64,000 nucleotides of DNA from Lachnospiraceae bacterium. GTDB taxonomy: Bacteria > Bacillota > Clostridia > Lachnospirales > Lachnospiraceae. The position numbers and the translations under genes were made by a program. The stretch's first letter is position 1. The number at the start of each line of letters is the position of its first letter. The notes beneath the pieces are model-generated. The model was not told where the DNA came from. It searched no databases and saw nothing but the letters and a program-made list of their open reading frames with translations. The stretch is taken from NCBI GenBank assembly GCA_910574965.1, contig CAJTDB010000001.1, positions 315,092 to 379,091 of the forward strand, given 5' to 3'. Of this stretch, positions 6,143 through 14,882 are shown one piece after another.

Positions 6143-8590
6143 TCACCTTATCAGTTCAAACTTCCGAAGCCTGGAGCTGATCGCACCTCCTGTCCTTCCA
6201 TGCCTGTTTGCAATGTCCAGAATTTTCATGCCTGACTGAAATTCCGCCTTAAGCTGCTCGTCTTCTTCCATGGTCCAGGGCGCACCGACATTCATCCTTA
6301 TCTGTCCGGATTCTCCGCCGCTGTCTTCCAAAGTCTGTTCTTCTCTTGGGCCCACAAAAGACTCAACGATCATTTTCTGTACATGTTCCGGATACTGAAG
6401 CACTTGGTAAGGCATTCCGGCCTGACTTACTCTTTCCAAAATCCGGATTCCTGCCTCCCGTCCCTTTTTCGTTAATTCCTTAACAATCGAATTTTCCCGT
6501 TCCTCCTCTATGACCAGACCCGCTATAAGCAGGCAATTCCAGATATCTCTGACCGTAACTGCCTTTGTATCCTCCGCACTGCAGACGGTATTCAAGCGTC
6601 TCTGAATATCACTGATTAAATAATACTCATCATATTCAAACTGGTCCGCGTCTTCCGGATTCAAATAAAAACGCCCTTTTCCTCTCTTCGGCTTTTTCGC
6701 CGGACTCACTGGCTCATTTGCTTCCTCTTTTGTCTGGATACTCAAAACGACGCCTGGATGGTCTGCCAGAAATTCTGTAATCTCATCCACGAATCTCTGG
6801 CCGTACTTTTGATATTTATGCTCCGCCACACCGGATACGGCAAGCATCCCCTGCCTGTCCCTCGGCGCCTTTACACACATATCCACCAATGTCCTGTCAT
6901 TAAAGACAATATAGGGCGGCATTCCCTCTTCTTTTGCAATGACCAGACGCAGACAGCGCAGCTTCTCAAACAGCTCAAAGCCCGCACTCGTAAGGACATC
7001 GGTCTTTCGCTTCTGTTCCTTTTTCGTTTTGGCCGGATGGTCTTCTTTTGTCAGCTTTCGGACTGTCACACGGGCATTTTCCTCTTTCAGCCTTGTAATA
7101 TCGCCCATCCGCAGCACACTGTATTCATTGTCTGTCTGAATTACATACCCCTCTGCCAAAAGCTGATCCAGGAGAATGCGAAGCTCACTTTCGCTTCTGT
7201 GCGACAGCTTTCCATAAGACTTATAAGAAGCAGCACCGATCTCTTTGAGCCTCGCCCGGTTAGAGCCAAGCAAAATGCCGGTCACAATGCGCTGTCCGTA
7301 TCTGCCCTTTGTCTCCGCAATACAGTTAATCATCCATTTTGCATCCGCCGTCATGTCAACTTCTGTATACTCCTGATGGCAGTTGCCGCAGTTATCGCAG
7401 GAACCATCCGCTTTCTCGCCGAAGTATTCCAGTATGTAACGCCTCAGGCAGGAAGTCGTTGTACTGTATCCGGTCATCGTCCTGAGCCTTGCCGCATCCC
7501 GCTGCCGCAGCAGCTCAATATCCGCCTCATCTATCCCCTCAAATTCCTTTTTTCCAAGGAGGAATTTATTAATTATCACATCCTGCGGAGAGTACAGAAG
7601 AATGCACTGAGCCGCTTCCCCGTCACGCCCCGCACGCCCGGCTTCCTGGTAGTAGTTTTCCATACTCTGAGGCATATTGTAATGAATTACAAATCTTACA
7701 TTAGACTTGTCAATCCCCATCCCAAATGCATTCGTCGCCACGACCACCGGCACCCGGTCATAGATAAAATCTTCCTGATGCGCTTTGCGCACCCCGCCTG
7801 CAAGACCGGCGTGATAGCTGGTAGCCAAAATACCTTTTTCAACCAGCGTTTCACACAGCATGTCTGCTTTTTTCCTTGTAGCACAATAAATGATCCCGCT
7901 GTCGTTCGGGTGCTTCTGCATATAGTCCATCACGAAGGCATCTTTTTGTTTTTCGGACAGATGCTCTACGCTGTAATACAAATTCTCCCTGTCAAAGCCT
8001 GTCATTACGACTTTCGGATGATCCAGCTTTAAAATGCACTCAATATCCGTCTTGACCTCCGCTGTCGCTGTCGCTGTAAACGTGCTTACTGTCGGACGTA
8101 CCGGCAGACGGTCAATAAAGTCAACGATCTTCCGATAACTCGGCCTGAAATCCTGTCCCCACTGAGAAATACAGTGTGCTTCGTCAATGGTAACCATGGA
8201 AATATCCGCCTTCAGTGCAAAATCCATAAACCATGCGCTTTCCAGCCGCTCTGGTGCTACATATAGGATCTTATAAATACCCTGAAGCGCCAAATTCAGG
8301 GTTCTTTCTATCTGTATCTCTGTCAGTGTGGAATTGATGAACGCGGCGTGAATACCCGCTTCATTTAAAGACTTGACCTGATCCTGCATAAGCGAAATCA
8401 GAGGAGAAATGACCAGCGTGATTCCCGGAAAGAGCAGTGCCGGCACCTGATAGCATATGGACTTCCCGGCGCCGGTCGGCATAATGGCCATCGCATCTCT
8501 TCCTGACAAGACAGCGTCGATCATCTCCTCCTGGCCTTTTCGAAAAGAATCATAGCCAAAATAAGTTTTTAATATTTGTACAGCATTCAT
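6143..8590 (-). CDS. recQ: ATP-dependent DNA helicase RecQ
   Basis: An 815-residue RecQ 3'-5' helicase of DNA repair and recombination. Motifs in order: Walker A MPTGAGKSICYQ (motif I), SPLISLMQDQV (Ia), IDEAHCISQWGQDFRP (II, with the aromatic-rich loop), TATA (III), and YYQEAGRAGRDG (VI). The RecQ-Ct zinc site CLRRYILEYFGEK...CDNCGNC follows, then the winged-helix (RQC) region. An HRDC-like domain sits near FELFEKLRCLR...VFNDRTLVDM. The extra C-terminal ~190 residues end in a helix-turn-helix-like tail (ILDIANRHGRTGGAISSRLRKF), common in clostridial RecQ. I chose the start at 8590 (AGGGGA in front, then NAVQILKTYFGYDSFRKGQ). The longer frame adds 30 residues unlike the family. Confidence 0.95.
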   Translation of the reverse strand: MNAVQILKTYFGYDSFRKGQEEMIDAVLSGRDAMAIMPTGAGKSICYQVPALLFPGITLVISPLISLMQDQVKSLNEAGIHAAFINSTLTEIQIERTLNLALQGIYKILYVAPERLESAWFMDFALKADISMVTIDEAHCISQWGQDFRPSYRKIVDFIDRLPVRPTVSTFTATATAEVKTDIECILKLDHPKVVMTGFDRENLYYSVEHLSEKQKDAFVMDYMQKHPNDSGIIYCATRKKADMLCETLVEKGILATSYHAGLAGGVRKAHQEDFIYDRVPVVVATNAFGMGIDKSNVRFVIHYNMPQSMENYYQEAGRAGRDGEAAQCILLYSPQDVIINKFLLGKKEFEGIDEADIELLRQRDAARLRTMTGYSTTTSCLRRYILEYFGEKADGSCDNCGNCHQEYTEVDMTADAKWMINCIAETKGRYGQRIVTGILLGSNRARLKEIGAASYKSYGKLSHRSESELRILLDQLLAEGYVIQTDNEYSVLRMGDITRLKEENARVTVRKLTKEDHPAKTKKEQKRKTDVLTSAGFELFEKLRCLRLVIAKEEGMPPYIVFNDRTLVDMCVKAPRDRQGMLAVSGVAEHKYQKYGQRFVDEITEFLADHPGVVLSIQTKEEANEPVSPAKKPKRGKGRFYLNPEDADQFEYDEYYLISDIQRRLNTVCSAEDTKAVTVRDIWNCLLIAGLVIEEERENSIVKELTKKGREAGIRILERVSQAGMPYQVLQYPEHVQKMIVESFVGPREEQTLEDSGGESGQIRMNVGAPWTMEEDEQLKAEFQSGMKILDIANRHGRTGGAISSRLRKFELIR

Positions 8591-8651
8591 ATAGAAACTT
8601 CCCCTTGTATTCTGTTGCTTTTTCTTATGCCTGAAAGAACTATTTTCTTCC

Positions 8652-8680
8652 ATTGTACGAAATATCAGGAAAGTTTTCAA
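8652..8680 (-). promoter_or_regulatory. Promoter of recQ
   Basis: On the minus strand TTGAAA (8675-8680) and TACAAT (8652-8657) are separated by 17 bp, about 60 bp before the chosen recQ start. The match to a sigma-A promoter also supports that start over the longer frame, which would begin inside the promoter. Confidence 0.65.
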
Positions 8681-8747
8681 TCTTTAATTTTGTTTTTTAT
8701 TTTATGAGAAAATCAGCACGGAAAACCGGACAATGCATATTTATTTA

Positions 8748-8782
8748 CAGAAAAACAGCATAGCCCGCAGGCTATGCCGTTT
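8748..8782 (-). terminator. Terminator of the phosphonate operon
   Basis: The minus strand has AACGGCATAGCC/GGCTATGCTGTT with a short loop, followed by TTTTT. It lies about 45 bp past the stop of the phosphonopyruvate decarboxylase gene. Confidence 0.75.
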
Positions 8783-8826
8783 CACCATCTGCGTGCAGTT
8801 CTTTGTAAACGGATCTAACTCAGCTC

Positions 8827-9960
8827 TTACAGCTTCCCTGCTGCAGCGCCGAGAAACTCCATAAACCGCTCTTTGTTTTCCCTGGCCGTTGTTGTAGGTC
8901 TGCCCAGATCCGCTCTGGCTCCAATGGAACATTTTACTTCAATGAAGCTGAGCCGGTTCCGTTTCTTTGCTGCCTCCAGCTCCCGGTCTAATGCTTCAAA
9001 GCTGTCCGTACAAACGGCATATGGATAGCCGCATGCTCTTGCAATCTCTGTCAGATCCGCAGTTCCCGCCGCTGTCGGCATCCCGCCCACAGTCTCATGG
9101 GCTTTGTTGTTGATAACTACATGGACCAGATTGTCCGGGCCGGCCGCCCCTAAAACCGCCATGGAACCCATATGCATAAGCACAGCTCCGTCTCCGTCCA
9201 CACACCAGATCCTGCGATCGGGCTTTTGCGCCGCGATTCCCAATGCAATGGAGGAGCTGTGCCCCATGGAGCCGACGGTCAGAAAATCATGTCCATGGCC
9301 CTGGCCGTTCTCTTCCCGAATCTCGAATAACTCCCGGCTTGCCTTCCCGGTAGTGGACACCACCGGATCTTCTCCTGCCGCCTGCACGATATGCCGGAGA
9401 ATGTCCTCACGAACCATCGTGTTTTCGTTGCTGTAATCTACTTTTCTGTCAAAAGTCAGGGCTCCCTTGCGGACCACAAATGCCGCACTCTTTCCCTTTG
9501 CGAATATTTCCCGGAAATGCTCCATAGCTTTTTCCAGCTCTTTGTCTGTCGTCTCTTTTCCTACTATAAAGGTATGAATATCCATATCCTCCAGAAGACG
9601 CACAGTTACCTCTCCCTGATATATATGCTGCGGTTCGTCGTGCACACCCGGCTCGCCTCTCCATCCCACCACAAAAAGAACCGGGATTCCATAAACCTGG
9701 TCGCTCAGCAAAGATGCCGCCGGGTTGATGATATTTCCTTCTCCGGAATTTTGCATATAGACCACCGGTACCTTTCCCGTGGCCAGATGATAGCCCGCCG
9801 CCAGGGCAGTACAATTCCCCTCATTTGCCCCGATCATATGATGTTTGGGATCAATTCCGTATGTATCCATCAAATAATCACACAGAGCCTTTAGCTGAGA
9901 ATCCGGAACGCCCGCATAATAATCGGCGCCCAGGATTTCTGTAAATGTCTGAACGTTCAT
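8827..9960 (-). CDS. aepY: Phosphonopyruvate decarboxylase
   Basis: A 377-residue thiamine-diphosphate enzyme that turns phosphonopyruvate into phosphonoacetaldehyde, the irreversible step that drives phosphonate biosynthesis. Visible features are GANEGNCTALAAGYH (~45-60, catalytic glutamate of the Pyr domain), VVYMQNSGEGNIINP, VVSTTGKASRELFE in the middle, and the ThDP motif VDGDGAVLMHMG...VVINNKAHETVGGMPT. The start at 9960 has AGGAGA in front. A longer frame would translate the upstream tandem repeats and is rejected. It is the third gene of an operon after the PEP-mutase fusion and the iron-type reductase. Three leader repeats occupy the 335 bp upstream. Confidence 0.92.
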   Translation of the reverse strand: MNVQTFTEILGADYYAGVPDSQLKALCDYLMDTYGIDPKHHMIGANEGNCTALAAGYHLATGKVPVVYMQNSGEGNIINPAASLLSDQVYGIPVLFVVGWRGEPGVHDEPQHIYQGEVTVRLLEDMDIHTFIVGKETTDKELEKAMEHFREIFAKGKSAAFVVRKGALTFDRKVDYSNENTMVREDILRHIVQAAGEDPVVSTTGKASRELFEIREENGQGHGHDFLTVGSMGHSSSIALGIAAQKPDRRIWCVDGDGAVLMHMGSMAVLGAAGPDNLVHVVINNKAHETVGGMPTAAGTADLTEIARACGYPYAVCTDSFEALDRELEAAKKRNRLSFIEVKCSIGARADLGRPTTTARENKERFMEFLGAAAGKL

Positions 9961-9976
9961 TTTTTGTTCTCCTATT

Positions 9977-10283
9977 AGAGTTCCGCATCTATGAGAAAAT
10001 TCCCCTAGATCTGGAAGTATTTCCAGACACACCTGTGTCTGCAAATTCTTCCGGGAATTTTCCCATAGATGCTGTTTAGAGTTCCGCATCTATGAGAAAA
10101 TTCCCCTAGATCTGGAAGTATTTCCAGACACACCTGTGTCTGCAAATTCTTCCGGGAATTTTCCCATAGATGCTGTTTAGAGTTCCGCATCCATGAGAAA
10201 AAGCCCCTTCATCTGGAAGAATTTGCAGACACGGATGTGTCTGCAAATTCTTCCGGGCTTTTCCCATAGATGCTGTTTTTCCT
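9977..10283 (-). repeat. Three tandem 101-bp GRAACT leader elements
   Basis: Units begin at GTTCCG on the plus strand at 9980, 10081 and 10182. Units 1 and 2 are identical over 101 bp; unit 3 has diverged. Each folds into a long hairpin: outer arm GCATCTATG/CATAGATGC, a middle arm, and an inner arm with TGTGTCT/AGACACA. In unit 3 the middle arm changes from AATTCCC/GGGAATT to AAGCCCC/GGGCTT, so pairing is kept. On the minus strand the last unit ends in GGAACTCTAATAGGAG, the ribosome binding site of aepY. Short reading frames through the repeats are repeat artefacts. This fills the 335-bp gap between the reductase and aepY. Confidence 0.9.
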
Positions 10284-10295
10284 CTCAAAACACAG

Positions 10296-11399
10296 TCAGT
10301 CCAATACTCCTGGAATCTGTCGGTACAGTCCTTCCAGCGTTTCTTCCGTAAGCCGTACCGGATTGTTCTTCAGACGTTCCGGGTTGACAGACCGCTTCAG
10401 AATCTCAAGCTCCTGTTCCTCTTTGAATACCGGTGCCGGAAGATCCAGCTCCTTTAAAAACTCCTGATACTTCCGAACAGCGGCCTTTTCGTCGGCGCAG
10501 CCCATCACCTCGGCCAGCTCCTGGAACATTTCTTTTAAATATGTCTCGCCTCTGGGATCTATGCAGTCCTCTGTATGTGCTGTCATATACGGCCAGAGCA
10601 CCGCCACACAGAACGCCGCCGCATGTCCGTGTGCCAGCCCGTAAAGCGTCGTCAGTTTATAGCACATCGCATGTCCCGCTGTGGTCTGAGTGATGTTGAT
10701 CGCGCATCCTGCCGTATTGGCTGCCAGAAGCATCCCTTCGTTTCCGGACCTGTCGTTCGCCAGATAAGCTTCTCGATGGCGAAATACTTCCCGGACAGCC
10801 TCTGCCGCATATTCTCTGCTCTCCTTGGTCGAATTTACAGACCAGTAGGATTCCAGCGCATGGCAGAGTGCGTCCAGCATGGTGGCTTTCTTCTGATAAT
10901 CCGGCAGCGTCTCAAGAAGCGACGCATCCAGAAGCACATACTCCGGAATACAGCCGGGATGCCCTACGGACTGCTTATTTCCTTTGTAATAAATAACTGC
11001 AAAACGAGTCGCTTCGCTTCCTGTTCCCGCCGTGGTCGGGATGGCCAGAAGGGGTATGGCCGTATTGGTTATCTCCTGTTCCAGACAGTTTTGGTCCAAA
11101 TCCATATTTTGAAACAGCTTGATGCATTTTGCCACATCCATGGCACTCCCGCCGCCTGCAGCCACAATAAAATCGCACTGGTGTTCGAGAAATCTTTGGA
11201 TTCCCTCCACCACCGACTCATATTTTGGATTTGGCGCAAATTCCGAAAACTCTGTCAGTTTGGCGCCTGTCTTCTCCACGGCCTCTTTCAGTCTTTGGTA
11301 AAGCTCCTGTCTGCGGAAAGAACTTCCGCAGACCAGCAGGACAGAAGACGTACCCCTGTCCCGCAGGATCTTTTCTATATCCTGTATTTTGATAAGCAT
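10296..11399 (-). CDS. Iron-containing alcohol dehydrogenase, probable phosphonoacetaldehyde reductase
   Basis: A 367-residue group III (iron-type) alcohol dehydrogenase. AAGGGSAMDVAKCI (~80-93) is the GGGS-x-D NAD(P) motif, and PTTAGTGSEATRFAV (~121-135) is the family signature. The metal ligands are D and H in DALCHALESYWS and the histidines of TAGHAMCYKL and YGLAHGHAAAF. It lies between a PEP mutase and a phosphonopyruvate decarboxylase, so the likely substrate is phosphonoacetaldehyde, giving 2-hydroxyethylphosphonate, as for the PhpC-type reductases. No aminotransferase for 2-aminoethylphosphonate is present in the operon. The start at 11399 has AGGAG, again within a leader element. Confidence 0.85.
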   Translation of the reverse strand: MLIKIQDIEKILRDRGTSSVLLVCGSSFRRQELYQRLKEAVEKTGAKLTEFSEFAPNPKYESVVEGIQRFLEHQCDFIVAAGGGSAMDVAKCIKLFQNMDLDQNCLEQEITNTAIPLLAIPTTAGTGSEATRFAVIYYKGNKQSVGHPGCIPEYVLLDASLLETLPDYQKKATMLDALCHALESYWSVNSTKESREYAAEAVREVFRHREAYLANDRSGNEGMLLAANTAGCAINITQTTAGHAMCYKLTTLYGLAHGHAAAFCVAVLWPYMTAHTEDCIDPRGETYLKEMFQELAEVMGCADEKAAVRKYQEFLKELDLPAPVFKEEQELEILKRSVNPERLKNNPVRLTEETLEGLYRQIPGVLD

Positions 11400-11412
11400 A
11401 TGTCACTCCTGT

Positions 11413-11460
11413 TCAAGTTCCGCCTCTGTCCCCCGTACATCCGGCCGACAGATGCAGCCT
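11413..11460 (-). repeat. GRAACT leader element upstream of the iron-type reductase
   Basis: A short copy: stem GCATCTGTC/GACAGAGGC (plus coordinates 11447-11455 and 11422-11430, one mismatch) and tail GGAACTTGAACAGGAG, which ends in the Shine-Dalgarno of the reductase gene. Its 5' end overlaps the stop codon of the upstream fusion gene. Confidence 0.65.
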
Positions 11461-13472
11461 TATTCTTCCTCCGGTATCAGATTAATAATCTCTTTGATCG
11501 ACATGCACAGATCATCACACTCCTTGGCCCTGTGATGCTTCAGAATCGTCCTGGCGGCATTTTGCATGGCAGGGAAGCCAGTCCTGGTCAGTTGGTTTGC
11601 ATAGATCACCACATTGACGCCTCTTGCCTTAAATTCCTCTTCCGTCACAGTATTGAAAGAAGTTGGTACTACTACTACAGGCGTCACCGGATCCGTCCTG
11701 CGGAACTGCTCCACAAACGCGAAAATCTCATCCGGCTCCTTTCTTCTGCTGTGGATCATAATTCCATCTGCCCCTGCCTTCACATAGGCATCTGCACGGG
11801 CCAGTGCGTCCTCCATCCCCTGCTCTAAAATCAGGCTTTCAATCCGGGCAACAATCATAAATTCCTTTGTCTTCTGCGCCCGCTTTCCTGCTGCAATCTT
11901 GGCACAGAAATTCTCGATGGAATCCTGTGTCTGAGCTACTTCCGTCCCAAACAGCGAATTTTTCTTAAGTCCGGTTTTATCCTCGATGATGATCGCCGAC
12001 ACCCCCATGCGCTCCAGTGATTTCACCGTATACACAAAATGTTCCGTCAGTCCGCCGGTATCCCCGTCAAAGATAATCGGTTTTGTGGTTACTTCCATAA
12101 TGTCATCAATGGTCCGAAACCGGGACGTCATATCCACCAGCTCTATGTCCGGCTTCCCCTTTGCAGTGGAGTCGCAAAGAGAGCTGACCCACATGGCATC
12201 AAACTGTCTGGCCTCTCCATTTTCATAATCCAGAGTTTTCTCCACGATCAGTCCTGTAATCCCGCTGTGCGCCTCTAAAGCCGTCACAAGCCCCTTCATT
12301 TCCAGGGCACGGCGAAGCCTTGCACGCCGCACATCCGGCAGAGACAGATGAATCCTGGCCCGGCTCTCCAGCTTCTGGTATTTCTCATCATCCGCGTAAG
12401 GAAATTCCACCAGCCGTCCCCCATAACCGGACAGAACCGACAGGACCTCCTCCCGGACCGGTTTCTGGAAACCGCTCACCCAGTCGTCCCCATGCACCAC
12501 ATAATCCGGCCGATACCGAAGCAGGTTCTCCCGGTAGCTCAGCGTCCGCTGCTCCACCACCTGGCTGACGCCGATGATATTTTCAAACAGCGCTTTTCTC
12601 TCCCCAAAAGGAAGCAGCGGAAACCGCTTGTAACTGATGACCGCCTCATCCGAGAGCACTCCAACGATCAGTTTGCCAAACCTTGCCGCCTTCTTTATGA
12701 TGGAAATATGCCCGCTGTGAAGCATGTCCGTAGAGAAGCACATATAGACCGTCCGGCGTTCCGTCTCGCGGACCTTTTCGGAAACGATGGCCAGATCCTG
12801 GGGATCATCAATCTCCGCACACAGGTCGTTTCTGATATCCAGCGGACAGATCCGACACGATGCAGATACCTCATTAAACGCATTTTCCGCATAACACGAC
12901 ACTTTCTGCGCCTGACAAAAAGCTTCGATTTGATCCAGCCAGACGAGCCAGTCTTCCTTATTCAGTTTATACAAAGGCTGTGCTGCCATGGCATCGTTGA
13001 AAAATTCAATTCCGACCTTTGTAATACGCCCGTCCTGTATGACAGCCTTAAAGTCCTTCTCTGGAAGAGGAAGCGAAGAGCTTACGGTCATACAGCTTTC
13101 AGCGCTATTTAATACAGCATCCAGTACACTGTTTTCAAAGACCAGATCCCCGTGCATCAGGAGAATATCATCATCCCTCAGATATTTTCCGGCACAATAA
13201 ATAGAATAAATATAATTTGTTTCTCTATACTTTGGATTGTTGACAAATGTAAGATGAACCGGCAGATCCAGACTCCGGCAGTAATTCACCAGCACACTGT
13301 CGAATAGTCCCGTAGTCATAACTACTTCCCGGATACCCACCTCAGCGATCTGACGAAGCTGACGGCTTAGGATAGTCTCCCGGCTGGAAACCTCCGTCAT
13401 ACACTTAGGATGCTCCGACGTCAGCACACCCATGCGGCTGCCCATGCCGGAATTTAAGATCAATGCTTTCAT
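11460..13472 (-). CDS. Trifunctional NTP transferase / cytidylyltransferase-like / phosphoenolpyruvate mutase fusion
   Basis: A 670-residue, three-domain protein. Residues 1 to ~230 are a sugar-phosphate-type nucleotidyltransferase (ILNSGMGSRMGVLT...PKCM, then LLMHGDLVFE). About 240-385 is a cytidylyltransferase-like Rossmann domain with the H-x-G-H motif in MLHSGHISIIKKA and later VVHGDDW. About 395-670 is PEP mutase, which makes phosphonopyruvate: FDGDTGG and EDKTGLKKNSLFG (the EDK-x5-NS signature of a mutase rather than a lyase). The start at 13472 has GGAGG close in front; the longer frame adds 11 residues without a good site. First gene of the phosphonate operon. The extra nucleotidyltransferase domains suggest the phosphonate is activated as a CMP-type conjugate and put on a glycan or lipid, which is inference from PntC-type systems. 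Confidence 0.88.
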   Translation of the reverse strand: MKALILNSGMGSRMGVLTSEHPKCMTEVSSRETILSRQLRQIAEVGIREVVMTTGLFDSVLVNYCRSLDLPVHLTFVNNPKYRETNYIYSIYCAGKYLRDDDILLMHGDLVFENSVLDAVLNSAESCMTVSSSLPLPEKDFKAVIQDGRITKVGIEFFNDAMAAQPLYKLNKEDWLVWLDQIEAFCQAQKVSCYAENAFNEVSASCRICPLDIRNDLCAEIDDPQDLAIVSEKVRETERRTVYMCFSTDMLHSGHISIIKKAARFGKLIVGVLSDEAVISYKRFPLLPFGERKALFENIIGVSQVVEQRTLSYRENLLRYRPDYVVHGDDWVSGFQKPVREEVLSVLSGYGGRLVEFPYADDEKYQKLESRARIHLSLPDVRRARLRRALEMKGLVTALEAHSGITGLIVEKTLDYENGEARQFDAMWVSSLCDSTAKGKPDIELVDMTSRFRTIDDIMEVTTKPIIFDGDTGGLTEHFVYTVKSLERMGVSAIIIEDKTGLKKNSLFGTEVAQTQDSIENFCAKIAAGKRAQKTKEFMIVARIESLILEQGMEDALARADAYVKAGADGIMIHSRRKEPDEIFAFVEQFRRTDPVTPVVVVPTSFNTVTEEEFKARGVNVVIYANQLTRTGFPAMQNAARTILKHHRAKECDDLCMSIKEIINLIPEEE

Positions 13473-13500
13473 ATAACCTCCTGCTTGCTTTTCTGACTTC

Positions 13501-13558
13501 TCCATGCTCCGTACAGCATGGATACTGCAATTTTAACATTCCAGCGGCCGCTTGTCGA
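13501..13558 (-). promoter_or_regulatory. Promoter and leader hairpin of the phosphonate operon
   Basis: On the minus strand TCGACA (13553-13558) and TAAAAT (13530-13535) are 17 bp apart. The first transcribed bases contain an 8-bp hairpin TCCATGCT/AGCATGGA (13501-13522) just upstream of the ribosome binding site. The -35 is imperfect. Confidence 0.5.
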
Positions 13559-13597
13559 GGGGCTTCCAAAGATCATATACATTTTCTGTACATATTC

Positions 13598-14860
13598 TTA
13601 TTCATAAAATGGAAAAAACAAAGACAATGTAATCATACTGACAAGAAAACAAAGCAGTGTAATCTGCCATCCTGATTTGATATAGTCCGAAAATTTATAC
13701 CCGCCAACATCAAATATCATCGTATTTCCCCCTTGTCCGATAGGTGTCATAAATGCGCAGCTTGATCCGATCAGAACTGCCATCAGCACTCCAACCGGAC
13801 TGGCATGGAGTGTTTCAGCAATCGCAATTCCAATAGGTGCCATCAGCATCGTCGTTGCTGTATTAGAGATGATCTGGGTCAGCAGATTACAGATGATCCA
13901 GATCGCTGCTGTCAACAGAAGCGGCGATCTTGAATTCCCGCACAGCCTGATAATTGCTTTGGCAATCAAAGCCCCCGCCCCTGTTTGACTCAGTGCCGCA
14001 GACATGGGCAGCATCCCTGCCACCAGAAAAATAGTCTTCCATTGAATTGATGCAATTGCCTCATCTTCCGTAATCACTCCGGCAATGATCAAAAATACAC
14101 CCCCAACTGCCGCAATCACAAACAGATCATATCCAACATTAAAAATGATACATATCACTACTATAATTAATACAAGCAATGATAATAATTGTTTCCATAC
14201 TGGAATCCTGGAATAATCAGCCTGTTCCGCCAGATGATTGGCCGGGGCTTCCCGATCCGGCAGGATTTTATCTCCCAGGAAATAGAATAAAAATGCCCCG
14301 GCTGCCAGCATTGGCCCTCCTATTTTGGTAAATGCAAAAAATCCCATAGGTTTTCCGGTGATTTCTTTTATCATTTCTGCAATCGTACTGTTTCCTACCG
14401 TACCAATCACAGTCACCGTTCCCCCAACCGTAGACCCATAAATCATTGCCATTAAAAGACGCGAACGCCGATAATCGGATGTTTCTGCAACCCCGATCAC
14501 GATCGGCATCATAACCGCACAGGTTCCAAGGTTTGGAAGGAATGCAGACAAAATACCACTGAATAAAAATACAGCAAATATCATTTGTCGTTCATCTTGA
14601 ATACGTGGTATAATCAAATTCGCAATCTTGTGTGCCATTCCTGTTTTAAATAACGCACCGCCTATTACAAACATACCAGCAAATAGCAGAACACTGCTAT
14701 TGACAAAACCAGAAAAGGCTTCTTCCGGTGTCAGGACTTTTGTCAGTGCCAGGACCGCAGCTGTCAGGACTGCAGTTGTCGCAGGTTTAATCTTCTCAGT
14801 CATAAACATGACAATGTCAAAAAACAGCAATACAAAACATATGATAATCTGTGTATTCAT
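13598..14860 (-). CDS. DASS/SLC13-family anion transporter
   Basis: A 420-residue integral membrane protein with about 11-12 hydrophobic segments. The two halves each carry a conserved loop of this family: FLPNLGTCAVMMPIVIG with GTVTVIGTVGNS in the first half, and ISNTATTMLMAPIGIA with FMTPIGQGGNTMIF in the second. Such SNT-type motifs bind sodium and the anion. Substrates of the family are di- and tricarboxylates, sulfate and similar anions. It follows the MFS gene by 22 bp, so the two transporters are cotranscribed, divergently from GntR and the catabolic genes. The likely cargo is an organic acid used by that locus, but the sequence does not say which. Confidence 0.85.
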   Translation of the reverse strand: MNTQIIICFVLLFFDIVMFMTEKIKPATTAVLTAAVLALTKVLTPEEAFSGFVNSSVLLFAGMFVIGGALFKTGMAHKIANLIIPRIQDERQMIFAVFLFSGILSAFLPNLGTCAVMMPIVIGVAETSDYRRSRLLMAMIYGSTVGGTVTVIGTVGNSTIAEMIKEITGKPMGFFAFTKIGGPMLAAGAFLFYFLGDKILPDREAPANHLAEQADYSRIPVWKQLLSLLVLIIVVICIIFNVGYDLFVIAAVGGVFLIIAGVITEDEAIASIQWKTIFLVAGMLPMSAALSQTGAGALIAKAIIRLCGNSRSPLLLTAAIWIICNLLTQIISNTATTMLMAPIGIAIAETLHASPVGVLMAVLIGSSCAFMTPIGQGGNTMIFDVGGYKFSDYIKSGWQITLLCFLVSMITLSLFFPFYE

Positions 14861-14882
14861 GACTCTTCTCCCATGATACGGT

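Noticed and set aside
6758-8032. 424-residue plus-strand open frame
   Set aside because: It is antisense to recQ, whose protein is clearly real; the translation matches no family and has no ribosome binding site.
9977-10283. Possible CRISPR array
   Set aside because: The units are contiguous 101-bp repeats without unique spacers, and no cas genes are present.
10005-10288. 60- and 61-residue minus-strand frames of nearly the same sequence
   Set aside because: They are translations of the 101-bp repeats; their likeness comes from the repeat itself, and the hairpin, not a peptide, is what the changes preserve.
10575-11828. 417-residue plus-strand open frame
   Set aside because: It lies antisense to the iron-type dehydrogenase and the PEP-mutase fusion and resembles no protein family.
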